From an uncultured Clostridia bacterium (GTDB taxonomy: Bacteria > Bacillota > Clostridia > Christensenellales > UBA1242): 7,956 nucleotides of DNA. The position numbers and the translations under genes are program-made. This document shows positions 1 through 7,003 of this stretch, piece by piece. The notes under the pieces are model-generated. The model was not told the DNA's origin, did no database searches, and saw only the letters and a program-made list of their open reading frames with translations. The DNA lies in contig CALVNU010000039.1 in NCBI GenBank assembly GCA_944349915.1, positions 1-7,956 on the forward strand. Reading direction: 5' to 3'. The first letter of the stretch is position 1, and each line of letters starts with the position of its first letter.

Positions 1-65
1 GCAATGGCAATTTTCCCATCACGCTTAACGCCACAAATGGTCGTTCCTCTAAACATGCTTTCCAT
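1..65 (-). CDS. hslV: HslV (ClpQ) protease subunit, N-terminal fragment
   Basis: This is the start of a gene that continues past the left edge; only about 21 codons are visible. The translation begins MESMFRGTTICGVKRDGKIA, matching the N-terminus of HslV, the threonine-protease ring that works with the HslU ATPase to degrade unfolded or tagged proteins in the cytoplasm. In the family the catalytic Thr becomes the N-terminus after processing; here that would be the first Thr of the GTT motif, after removal of MESMFRG. The ATG at 65 is chosen because an AGGAGG lies 9 bases upstream; an in-frame ATG at 56 would give the shorter MFRGTTI but sit 18 bases from that site. The gene overlaps the end of the TrmFO-family gene by 17 bases, so the two are probably co-transcribed. 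The location agrees with the Bacillota topA-trmFO-(xerC)-hslV-hslU-codY order. The identification rests on a short peptide plus synteny. Confidence 0.8.
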   Translation of the reverse strand, partial: MESMFRGTTICGVKRDGKIAI

Positions 66-1296
66 TTTTTAATTCCTCCTTATATTTTTCAAGTAGCATT
101 TTAGACCTATTTTCAAGAAAAGTTTCATTTTCTTGTCGATGTTTTTGCCCTTTATTTGATTCTATTATATCATAATCTGCAAAAATTGGTTCAAATTTTG
201 AACAATTAAAATTGTTGGATTTGATAATTTTTTGCATAATATGCCCCAAACATGTGTTTGACGGCAGTTTTACAAATTGTTTTTCATTAATATAGCAAAA
301 AACATTGTTTGCTGTGTATAGCCCACTTGCAATGCTTTCTGTTTTTCCATACACCCCAGCAATATTGCCGGCAAAGAAAAGGTTATCAAATTTAATGCTT
401 TGACAAAACTCATTAATCATATATGGTGCGTTGATATAGCACGCTTCTCTTGCCTCGCCTTTTTGCGCAAGGATACACTTTTCAAGTCCTTTGATTGAAT
501 GTAAAATTTCAAGTTGACTTTCAACCGACAAGGAAGAAGCAAAACCATCAATTTGAAAATATTGACCTATTTTTTTTAGTTTTAAAACTGCATAAGGTTT
601 TGTGCAATTTTCAAGATAGATAGGCAACATTGCCTCTTTTTTTAGCATATCTTTTTCTTTAAAAACATAGTATTCGATGGTATTTGATACCGGTTTATTG
701 CTTTGTGCCAAGATTTCTTCATTAAGTTTTGCAACGATATTGTTGACAAGTTTTATATATTCATCATAATCAAATGGCAAAAATAGATATTCATCTTTTT
801 TGATAAAACATTTTTCATCTATATCTTTAACAAGTGGATAAACTGCAATACAATCAAAACAACGCCTTGAGCCAAATGTGTCCACAAGATAGGAAAAGAA
901 TGTTTTGTCTGTGTTTGGCCCTGTTGCAATAACATTAATTTCCTCAAAGTTAAGTTCTTTTATGCTAATATCAAAAAATTGAATATTTGGGTGCGCTTTA
1001 ACCCTTTCTCTTGCTTGTTCTAGCAGTTTTTGGCTGTTTAAAATTTGTCCTTGCAAGAATAATTCATTTTCAATTTTCATAAGAGCGCTGTCTAGCACAT
1101 TAAGTTCATGCCTAAGCAGTGTTTTTGCAAAGGCTTTTTTGCCAGCAAAATCAATTGATTGGTTATTCCATTTATATTGGCTATCGCGGTCGTCAAAAAC
1201 ATGAACTTTTTCACCCCTGCCAGCCAAAGATAAGGCACATTCGCACCCTGCAAAGCCACAGCCAATAATATTGATATGATTATATTTTTGCCTCAT
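49..1296 (-). CDS. Divergent TrmFO-family flavoprotein lacking the catalytic cysteines
   Basis: A 415-residue protein of the TrmFO (GidA-related) family, whose characterised members use FAD and methylenetetrahydrofolate to make 5-methyluridine at tRNA position 54. Visible support: an N-terminal FAD-binding Rossmann motif GCGFAGCE (residues 12-19), VIATGP (122-127), the C-terminal FAD block LFFAGNIAGVYGKTESIASG (306-325), and PYAVLKL (234-240). Recalled Bacillus TrmFO has about 435 residues and a CSNSLR segment with the FAD-linked Cys53; here that segment is deleted around residues 47-60. The FEGCMPIE motif with Cys226 is replaced by VFKEKDML (211-218), the stretch from there to PYAV is shortened, and the HRNTF motif reads REACY. 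Fold and FAD binding look kept, but the known chemistry should not be possible in the usual way, so it may be a repurposed or degenerate paralogue. Mycoplasma RlmFO, a TrmFO relative acting on 23S rRNA, shows that the family can change target. The ATG at 1296 has an AAGGA 5 bases upstream. Its end overlaps hslV by 17 bases. Confidence 0.85.
   Translation of the reverse strand: MRQKYNHINIIGCGFAGCECALSLAGRGEKVHVFDDRDSQYKWNNQSIDFAGKKAFAKTLLRHELNVLDSALMKIENELFLQGQILNSQKLLEQARERVKAHPNIQFFDISIKELNFEEINVIATGPNTDKTFFSYLVDTFGSRRCFDCIAVYPLVKDIDEKCFIKKDEYLFLPFDYDEYIKLVNNIVAKLNEEILAQSNKPVSNTIEYYVFKEKDMLKKEAMLPIYLENCTKPYAVLKLKKIGQYFQIDGFASSLSVESQLEILHSIKGLEKCILAQKGEAREACYINAPYMINEFCQSIKFDNLFFAGNIAGVYGKTESIASGLYTANNVFCYINEKQFVKLPSNTCLGHIMQKIIKSNNFNCSKFEPIFADYDIIESNKGQKHRQENETFLENRSKMLLEKYKEELKNGKHV
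75..80 (-). promoter_or_regulatory. Ribosome binding site of hslV
   Basis: A perfect AGGAGG on the minus strand, 9 bases before the ATG at 65, placed inside the coding sequence of the upstream TrmFO-family gene. Its position favours the ATG at 65 over the in-frame ATG at 56. Confidence 0.75.
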
Positions 1297-1373
1297 CTTT
1301 TTCCTTGTTTATATCAATTCTAATATTAAAAATCTTTTAAATTAGCCAAAAGTTAACCTTAAAAATTATGTCT

Positions 1374-1402
1374 ATAATATAAAAACAAATTAAAATTGCT
1401 AA
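1374..1402 (-). promoter_or_regulatory. Candidate promoter for the trmFO-family gene and hslV
   Basis: On the minus strand, TTAGCA (1397-1402) is followed after 17 bases by TATTAT (1374-1379), matching 4/6 and 5/6 of the sigma-A consensus. The predicted start near 1367 gives a leader of about 70 bases. It lies in the 164-base gap after topA (1297-1460), which is very AT-rich and holds no reading frame worth calling. In such AT-rich DNA chance matches are common. I saw no convincing terminator after topA, so readthrough from dprA-topA is also possible. Confidence 0.35.
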
Positions 1403-1460
1403 AATTTTTAGTTAAATGAATAAGATTTTTGCTAAAAAGCATAAATTTTAAAGATTTTTA

Positions 1461-3530
1461 TCAATTTTGTTCTTCTATCTTGTAATCGCATTCTCGATTG
1501 CTACACTTTATCTCTTTACCCTTTTTAATAAGCGGACTATGGCATTTTGGACATTTTTCGCCCGTTGTTATATCCCAACTCATAAACTTGCAGTCTGGAT
1601 AACGCGAACAAGAATAGAATAATTTACCTTTTTTGCTTTTTCGTTCCACCATATCTGCTCCACATTCCGGGCATTTTCCAACTTTTTTGACTTGCGTTTC
1701 AAGAGGTTTTGTATTTCTGCATTTTGGGAAATTTGAACACGCCAAAAATTTGCCAAACTTTCCATCGCGTATCAACATCTTGTGTCCGCATTTTTCACAA
1801 ACAATATCGGTTTCTTGTGGTGGCTCTTTCATTGTCAAAGCGGAAGAATCTGCTTTTGCAAGCAAAGCAGAAAAACCATTATAAAAACTTGACACCACGC
1901 TATGCCAATCTTCGCCTTTAGAGGCAATATCATCAAGCCTTTGTTCCATGTTTGCGGTAAACTTGACATTGATAACTCCACTAAAGAATTTCTCTAAATA
2001 TGTTGTAACCTTTTTCCCAAGTTCTGTAGGAACAAGATATCGGCCTTCTTTTTGAGTATATTTTCTGGAAGTCAATACTGTAATAGTTGAAGCATAAGTT
2101 GCTGGTCTGCCAATACCCTTTTCTTCCATAGCCTTAACAAGAGTTGCTTCTGTATAGCGCGTTGGTGGTTTTGTAAACTTTTGTTCTGTTTTGATTTCTT
2201 TGCAAGGCAAAAACTCACCTTCTTCAAGTTTTGGAAGTTTTCCTTCAAAGCCCTCTTTTTTGTCTTCTTCAACAAATTCTTTATAGACGCTTGTATAGCC
2301 AGGAAACTCCATTGTCTTGCCATTAACTTTAAAGCCATAATCTGCGCATTCAAAATTGACAGCCACGCTTGAATATTCCGCCTCTGCCATTTGACTTGCC
2401 AAAAAGCGCTCATAAATAAGTTTGTAAAGTTTGTAATTGTCTGTCGAAAGCGTTTCTTTAACCATTTCTGGTGTTATATCCATAGTAATAGGCCTAATTG
2501 CTTCGTGTGCATCTTGAGCATTTTCTTTTGTATGATAGATGTTTGGTTTTGCTGGCAAGAAATCTTTGCCATATTTGCTTTCAATAAATTTTAAACATGC
2601 ATTTTGCGCGTCAACAGAAACGCGAACAGAGTCTGTTCTTATATATGTTATAAGCGCAATTTTTCCCTCGCCCTTCACTTCAACGCCTTCATAAAGTTGT
2701 TGAGCAGATGCTGTTGTGCGTGCAAGGCTCATTCCAAGTTTGTTCAAGGCATCTTGTTGCATGGTTGAAGTTGTAAAAGGTGCAGGAGCATGAGATTTTG
2801 TTTTTGATTTTTTGATAGACTTAACTTCAAATTCTTTATCTTTTACTGCTACTAAAAGAGCATCAATCTCTTCTTTGTTTTTTGGAACAAATTTTTTGCC
2901 TTTAAAGGTTGCAAGAGAAGTTTTGATGATATTTTTTCCTTTTTCAAGCATTGCCTGTGCTGTCCAATATTCCTCAGGCACAAACGCTTCAATTTCTCTT
3001 TCTCTGTCAACCACAAGTTTAAGAGCAACCGACTGCACTCTTCCTGCGCTCAACTTTGGAGCAATTTTTTTGCACAAAACTGGCGAAAGTTTGTATCCAA
3101 CAATACGATCAAGCACTCGTCTTGCTTGTTGTGCATTGACAAGGTTAAGATTTATCTGTCTAGGTTTTTCCAGAGCGTTTGTAACTGCTTTTTTTGAAAT
3201 TTCGTTAAATTCAATTCTACATTTTTGGTCTGGTTGAAAACCTAAAATATTTGCAACATGCCAAGAAATTGCCTCACCCTCTCGGTCGGGGTCGGTTGCA
3301 ATTAGAACTTCATCTGCCGTGCTCGCTTTTTTCTTTAATTCGTCAATCAATTGTTTTTTATCAGGCACAATTTCATAGCGTGGTTCAAAATTGTTTTTTA
3401 TATCGATTGCAAAACTTTTTGCAGGAAGGTCGCGAATATGCCCCTTGGTTGCAAAAACTTCATAGCCAGAACCTAAATATTTTTTTAATGATTCTCTCTT
3501 AAATGGAGATTCTATAATAACAAGTTTCAA
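1461..3530 (-). CDS. topA: DNA topoisomerase I (type IA)
   Basis: Type IA topoisomerase of 689 residues that relaxes negative supercoils by nicking one strand and passing the other through. With the chosen start it begins MKLVIIESPFK, the standard TopA N-terminus, carrying the Toprim Glu (E7) and Lys (K11). The Toprim acidic triad is in TDPDREGE (D80, D82, E84). SAGRVQSVAL and the active-site ITYIRTDS follow, with catalytic Tyr at about 296; GIGRPATYA lies near 473-481. The C-terminus has three four-cysteine zinc ribbons (Cys 578/581/598/604, 620/623/641/647, 660/663/676/681), the usual Bacillota layout. The start is TTG at 3530, since a GGAGG lies at 3536-3540 with a 5-base spacer; the longer in-frame TTG at 3542 overlaps that site and would add four residues (MEEK) before the conserved start. 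The gene lies 12 bases after dprA and is presumably its operon partner. All key residues are present. Confidence 0.97.
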   Translation of the reverse strand: MKLVIIESPFKRESLKKYLGSGYEVFATKGHIRDLPAKSFAIDIKNNFEPRYEIVPDKKQLIDELKKKASTADEVLIATDPDREGEAISWHVANILGFQPDQKCRIEFNEISKKAVTNALEKPRQINLNLVNAQQARRVLDRIVGYKLSPVLCKKIAPKLSAGRVQSVALKLVVDREREIEAFVPEEYWTAQAMLEKGKNIIKTSLATFKGKKFVPKNKEEIDALLVAVKDKEFEVKSIKKSKTKSHAPAPFTTSTMQQDALNKLGMSLARTTASAQQLYEGVEVKGEGKIALITYIRTDSVRVSVDAQNACLKFIESKYGKDFLPAKPNIYHTKENAQDAHEAIRPITMDITPEMVKETLSTDNYKLYKLIYERFLASQMAEAEYSSVAVNFECADYGFKVNGKTMEFPGYTSVYKEFVEEDKKEGFEGKLPKLEEGEFLPCKEIKTEQKFTKPPTRYTEATLVKAMEEKGIGRPATYASTITVLTSRKYTQKEGRYLVPTELGKKVTTYLEKFFSGVINVKFTANMEQRLDDIASKGEDWHSVVSSFYNGFSALLAKADSSALTMKEPPQETDIVCEKCGHKMLIRDGKFGKFLACSNFPKCRNTKPLETQVKKVGKCPECGADMVERKSKKGKLFYSCSRYPDCKFMSWDITTGEKCPKCHSPLIKKGKEIKCSNRECDYKIEEQN

Positions 3531-3535
3531 TTTTT

Positions 3536-3540
3536 CCTCC
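3536..3540 (-). promoter_or_regulatory. Ribosome binding site deciding the topA TTG start
   Basis: GGAGG sits directly after the dprA stop codon and 5 bases before a TTG at 3530. It places the topA start at 3530, because the alternative in-frame TTG at 3542 overlaps the site and could not be served by it. Confidence 0.75.
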
Positions 3541-3542
3541 AA

Positions 3543-4619
3543 TTAGCACAGACAGAACACTCCGCCTGGCATTCTTGATATTATTCCTCGCAATTCAAGC
3601 ATGGTTAAACAACTGTTTAAGTCGCTCATAGACATGTTGCAATTTTTTTCAAGTTCTTCAAGTGATTTTGCGCCATCTGCAAGTTGACTGTAAATTGCCT
3701 GTTCATCAATGGTAAGAGACTGCACTTTCTTTTTTTCTTTTTTTGCCACATTTTCAACATGAAGCACTTTCAAAATATCTTCGGCACTTCTAACGCCCAT
3801 TCCCTGCCCAGAACATATGATTTCATTTGGCAAGGCGCTTTTATCGCTGTCTATATTGCCAGGCACTGCAAACATTTCCTTGCCATAGTCAAGGGCGTAA
3901 TCTCTTGTATAAAGCGTTCCACTTTTAATGCCCGCTTCTGTTATAAGCACCCCATCGCATAGTCCAGCAATAATTCTGTTTCTTGTTGGAAAAGAATATC
4001 TTGTGGCTTTTGCAGATGGACAATATTCCGAAATCAACAACCCTTTTTCTGCAATTTCTCTTGCAAGGTCGCTATGGTCTGCTGGATAAATATTGTTAAG
4101 CCCAGAGCCAAGCACAGCAATGGTTTTGCCATTTTGATTAAGCGCCTGCCTATGTGCAATAGAATCAATCCCATAAGCCAGTCCGCTAATAATCACCAGC
4201 CCTGCATTTGCAAGAGTTTTTGCAAACTTTTCTGTAATCATGCGTCCATAATTTGAAGGTAGCCTCGTTCCAACTATAGCAACGCTTTTCAAATTTGCAA
4301 GCGAGATGTCGCCTTTATAAAATAAAAAGAAAGGTCCATCGTCAATTGCCAGCAATTTTTTAGGAAAATCTTCATCATATTTGCAAATGAGTTTGATTTG
4401 TATTGCTTCAAGATTTTCAAGATAAATTTTGGCATAACGCTCTTCTGCTCTTTCCAAAATTTTTTCTGCCATAACAGCAGAGACAATCTTGTCAAGTTTA
4501 AGTTTGCTTAAAGCAGAAAAAGTAAAATTGCCATTAAGTCCATTCAAAATTTCCTCCACCTTGTTTGGAGCCAAATCAAATTGTGAAAGAAAATAAATTA
4601 AAAGTTGTTTTTCACTCAT
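3543..4619 (-). CDS. dprA: DNA-processing protein DprA
   Basis: A 358-residue DprA (Smf), which binds incoming single-stranded DNA during natural transformation and loads RecA onto it. Three domains are visible: an N-terminal helical SAM-like region (about 1-75, LLIYFLSQFDLAPNKVEEIL), a Rossmann-fold core with VAIVGTRLPSNYG (113-125), SGLAYGIDSIAH (145-156), FPTRNRIIAGL (210-220) and FAVPGNID (250-257), and a C-terminal winged-helix domain (about 302-356). Length and motifs are complete. The ATG at 4619 is chosen because the N-terminal domain aligns from there, but it lacks a usefully spaced ribosome binding site: AAAAGG ends one base before ATG and would mostly precede the predicted transcript. 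An in-frame TTG at about residue 25 does have GGAGG five bases upstream, but starting there would cut the SAM-like domain. It heads a dprA-topA operon and follows the ComM-like yifB. DprA is widespread in Bacillota, so it does not prove that the host is transformable. Confidence 0.95.
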   Translation of the reverse strand: MSEKQLLIYFLSQFDLAPNKVEEILNGLNGNFTFSALSKLKLDKIVSAVMAEKILERAEERYAKIYLENLEAIQIKLICKYDEDFPKKLLAIDDGPFFLFYKGDISLANLKSVAIVGTRLPSNYGRMITEKFAKTLANAGLVIISGLAYGIDSIAHRQALNQNGKTIAVLGSGLNNIYPADHSDLAREIAEKGLLISEYCPSAKATRYSFPTRNRIIAGLCDGVLITEAGIKSGTLYTRDYALDYGKEMFAVPGNIDSDKSALPNEIICSGQGMGVRSAEDILKVLHVENVAKKEKKKVQSLTIDEQAIYSQLADGAKSLEELEKNCNMSMSDLNSCLTMLELRGIISRMPGGVFCLC

Positions 4620-4628
4620 ACCTTTTAA

Positions 4629-4656
4629 AGTATAGCATATTTTTCTTGATTGTCAA
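4629..4656 (-). promoter_or_regulatory. Strong promoter of dprA-topA, predicted near-leaderless
   Basis: Minus strand: perfect TTGACA (4651-4656), a 16-base spacer, then TATACT (4629-4634) preceded by TGC, an extended -10. The predicted start point, seven bases after the -10 box, is G4622, only 3 bases before the dprA ATG at 4619. The sequence upstream is AT-rich and could act as an UP element. The boxes are close to consensus, so the promoter itself is likely; the start point is inferred from spacing alone. Confidence 0.8.
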
Positions 4657-4675
4657 AATCTTCAAACAACTTTTT

Positions 4676-4685
4676 TTGTTAACAA
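4676..4685. repeat. Perfect palindrome TTGTTAACAA upstream of the dprA promoter
   Basis: A ten-base perfect inverted repeat centred about 24 bases upstream of the dprA -35 box, in AT-rich DNA. It could be a regulator site, but such short AT palindromes arise easily by chance and I recognise no specific operator. Confidence 0.3.
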
Positions 4686-4764
4686 CAAAATTTTTGAAAT
4701 TATATATTTTAATCATTTTTTATTAATAAACTATCAAAAATGTCTGTTTTTTGCAAAAAAGAAG

Positions 4765-4790
4765 AAAAAAAACAGTCAAAAGACTGTCTT
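4765..4790 (-). terminator. Intrinsic terminator of yifB
   Basis: On the minus strand ACAGTC, loop TTTT and GACTGT form a six-pair core (4772-4787), extendable by a G-U and two A-U pairs. It is followed by seven T (4765-4771). The stem begins within the yifB TAA at 4789-4791. It separates the alkD-like/yifB unit from the dprA promoter. A 14-base palindrome, TTTTTTGCAAAAAA, lies just beyond at 4747-4760. Confidence 0.8.
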
Positions 4791-6318
4791 AAAAATATTT
4801 TCTGTCTAAAGTTCTATAACTTATTGCTTCTGCAATATGCTTTGCTTCAATACTCTCTTTGCCTTCAAGGTCGGCAATAGTTCTTGCCACTCGTAGCAAT
4901 CTATCATGCGCTCTAGCAGAAAGTTTAAGCCTTTCAAAAGCATTTTTTAAAAGTTCTTCACCAGCCTCGTCCAGTTTGCAGTATTTTTTTGTCTGGACGG
5001 CACTCATTTTTGCATTTGAATAGTTTTTATCATTTTTAAATCTTTCAAGTTGACGCTCTCTTGCTTTGTCAACTCTCTTTTTTATTTCTGCCGAACTTTC
5101 TTCTTCGCTTTGGCTTTTAAGTTGCTCATATGTAACATTGTCAACTTCTATATGAATGTCAATTCTATCCATAATAGGACCCGAAAGTTTTGATAAATAT
5201 TTATTGATTTGAGAAGGCGAGCATTTGCATTCGCGGTCTTTACTACCATAATTTCCACAAGGACAAGGGTTCATTGAAGCAATCAACATAAAGTTTGCGG
5301 GATAGGTTATCGTTGCGTTAGAACGCGCAACAGTTATCACGCCATCTTCTAGCGGTTGCCGAAGAGTCTCAATGGTCTGCCTTGAATATTCTGGAAACTC
5401 ATCTAAAAATAGCACTCCGTTATGGGCTAAAGAAATCTCGCCTGGCTTGCTGTTGCTTCCGCCTCCTGTAAGACTAACAGTGCTTGCTGTGTGGTGAGGA
5501 CTTCTAAATGGTCTTGTGCAAACAATTCCTTTTTTAAGGTCAAGTTCGCCGGCAATGGAATGTATTTTGGTGACTTCAAGCGCCTCTTCAAAAGTCATGT
5601 CTGGCAAAATGGAAGGAAAGCATTTTGCAAGCATACTTTTCCCACTTCCAGGAGGCCCAATCATTAAAAGGTTATGTCCACCCGCCGCAGCAATCTCGAG
5701 CGCACGCTTTGCCTGTTTTTGACCTTTTACATGAGAAAAATCAAGCGAGTAAACTTGTTTTGATGAAATTTCTTCAAATTTGCATGGCTTGACTGGTTCA
5801 ATATTGATTTCGCCTGTCAAAAATTTTACCGTTTCAATCAAACTTTGCACGCCATAAACTTCAATGCCCGTGATAAAACTTGCTTCAATCAAATTTTCTT
5901 TTGGAATGATAAATTTTTTAAACCCAAGTTTGCGTGCAGAAATAAGAAGTGGCAAAACCCCTTTCACCTTTTTCACAGAACCATCAAATGAAAGTTCTCC
6001 AATATATGCAAATTCTTTTTCTCTTTTTATTCCATAATCAAAGTTGCAAGACAAAATCCCCACTGCAATTCCTAGGTCATAAATGGCGCCCTCCTTTTTC
6101 ATATCTGCAGGTGCCAAATTGACTGTTATTCTTTTGGTTGGATATTCAAATGCGCTGTTCTTAATTCCAGAGCGCACTCTTTCTTTTGCTTCCTTAATTG
6201 CTGTGTCGGCAAGCCCTACAATTTCAAAACGCGGAAGTCCATTTGAAACATCGGTTTCAATGTCAACCTTGTATCCATCAACACCTTTAAGCCCAAAACT
6301 CACAACTTTAGCCAGCAT
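4789..6318 (-). CDS. yifB: YifB/ComM family AAA+ ATPase (Mg-chelatase-like)
   Basis: A 509-residue YifB/ComM protein. The Gram-negative member ComM is a hexameric helicase that promotes branch migration during recombination of transformed DNA; by family this one probably acts in recombination too. The N-terminal Lon-like domain covers about 1-165 (MLAKVVSFGLKGVDGYKVDI, then PTKRITVNLAPAD). The AAA+ module has Walker A GPPGSGKS (221-228), the family-typical FRSPHHTAS near 271-279, Walker B VLFLDE (302-307), and SMNPCPCG with a second CKC (Cys 352/354 and 364/366), which may bind zinc. The C-terminal Mg-chelatase helical domain contains SARAHDRLLRVARTIADL. The ATG at 6318 is chosen because AAGGAG lies 8 bases upstream; the in-frame GTG at 6327 overlaps that site. 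It overlaps the AlkD-like gene by 11 bases and ends at its own terminator. Although it is next to dprA, the strong promoter between them suggests separate transcription. Confidence 0.95.
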   Translation of the reverse strand: MLAKVVSFGLKGVDGYKVDIETDVSNGLPRFEIVGLADTAIKEAKERVRSGIKNSAFEYPTKRITVNLAPADMKKEGAIYDLGIAVGILSCNFDYGIKREKEFAYIGELSFDGSVKKVKGVLPLLISARKLGFKKFIIPKENLIEASFITGIEVYGVQSLIETVKFLTGEINIEPVKPCKFEEISSKQVYSLDFSHVKGQKQAKRALEIAAAGGHNLLMIGPPGSGKSMLAKCFPSILPDMTFEEALEVTKIHSIAGELDLKKGIVCTRPFRSPHHTASTVSLTGGGSNSKPGEISLAHNGVLFLDEFPEYSRQTIETLRQPLEDGVITVARSNATITYPANFMLIASMNPCPCGNYGSKDRECKCSPSQINKYLSKLSGPIMDRIDIHIEVDNVTYEQLKSQSEEESSAEIKKRVDKARERQLERFKNDKNYSNAKMSAVQTKKYCKLDEAGEELLKNAFERLKLSARAHDRLLRVARTIADLEGKESIEAKHIAEAISYRTLDRKYF

Positions 6319-6997
6319 TTTTATCACTCCTTTTCATTTTAAAGTCTTTTCTGTATTGTTTTAAACGCAATTTTTGCTCATATCTTACTCTAAATGACTG
6401 GCAACCTTTTAATATTGATTGTTTGACAATAAATTGGTCACGACAACATTTGAGCAGTGCAAAACTTTTTTCAAAGTCTATGGCAAAGCCGTCTGCAACA
6501 GCCCAGGCTTGCGCCATTTTTACAAAATAATCATCATCTTCAAGTTGCAAAATTTGCTTTAAAGTTTTTTCAAGTTGATTTTTTAACATATTGTTTTTAA
6601 GCCATACAATTCCCACTCGTTTATAAAAAGGCTTCTCGTCTTTCAACAATTTATTAAAAAAATCTTCTGGAACAGAATTCTTTATTCTTGCAACAATCAT
6701 ATCGCAAGTTGCCCAGTTGTCGATATAAGATAGCAAAGCAGACAATTCTTTTTCTTTATCTACGCCCTTCTTTTTTGCAATCAAAAACCCTTTAATCAAA
6801 ATATCTTCATGATAATTTAGTGGCAATTTATTAAGGTCAATATCTGCTTTACACAACTCTTTAACAAAGTTTTCAATATCCGAAGTTTTTACACCTTTAA
6901 TTTGATATTTTGTATTGACCAATTTTCTGTCAAACTGCGCTTTGTTTATATTTGCATATTTCAAATAAAAATCTTTATACTTTTGTAAAACATCCAT
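6308..6997 (-). CDS. AlkD-like DNA alkylation repair protein
   Basis: A 229-residue, all-helical, basic protein that matches the DNA alkylation repair family (HEAT-like repeats, AlkD type). AlkD is a glycosylase that removes bulky or positively charged alkylated purines without flipping the base. Visible family blocks are HEDILIKGFLIAKKKG (63-78), YIDNWATCD (91-99), YKRVGIVWLKNN (125-136) and DDYFVKMAQAWAVADG (155-170). W95 and D99 have the same four-residue spacing as Bacillus cereus AlkD W109/D113; R127 and W165 are plausible equivalents of R148 and W187. Retention of these residues suggests an active glycosylase, though some family members have other substrates or none known. The ATG at 6997 has no ribosome binding site, and a TG-extended -10 box ends 6 bases upstream, predicting a leaderless message. 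The gene overlaps yifB by 11 bases and is probably its operon partner. Family assignment is confident; exact substrate is not. Confidence 0.85.
   Translation of the reverse strand: MDVLQKYKDFYLKYANINKAQFDRKLVNTKYQIKGVKTSDIENFVKELCKADIDLNKLPLNYHEDILIKGFLIAKKKGVDKEKELSALLSYIDNWATCDMIVARIKNSVPEDFFNKLLKDEKPFYKRVGIVWLKNNMLKNQLEKTLKQILQLEDDDYFVKMAQAWAVADGFAIDFEKSFALLKCCRDQFIVKQSILKGCQSFRVRYEQKLRLKQYRKDFKMKRSDKNAG
6327..6332 (-). promoter_or_regulatory. Ribosome binding site deciding the yifB start
   Basis: AAGGAG ends 8 bases before the ATG at 6318. Its last G is the first base of the alternative GTG at 6327, which therefore cannot be the start this site serves. It lies inside the last codons of the AlkD-like gene, suggesting translational coupling. 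Confidence 0.75.
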
Positions 6998-7003
6998 AAA
7001 AAT

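Noticed and set aside
1398..1440. Short inverted repeats (CTAAAAATTTTAG and GCTTTTTAGC on the minus strand) after topA as a possible terminator
   Set aside because: The stems are short and nearly all A-T, and no clear T tract follows at the right place, so I could not support a terminator.
2072..2413. A 113-codon minus-strand frame inside topA
   Set aside because: Out-of-frame shadow of topA rich in Lys and Gln; topA itself is intact across the region, so there is no frameshift to explain.
2812..3237. A 141-codon plus-strand open frame opposite topA
   Set aside because: It lies antisense within the well-supported topA gene, has no recognisable protein features and no ribosome binding site. 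Other plus-strand frames in this window are likewise opposite real genes.
4747..4760. Perfect palindrome TTTTTTGCAAAAAA after the yifB terminator
   Set aside because: A symmetric T-then-A run with a GC centre is easily produced by chance in this AT-rich gap, and it lacks any promoter or terminator context of its own.
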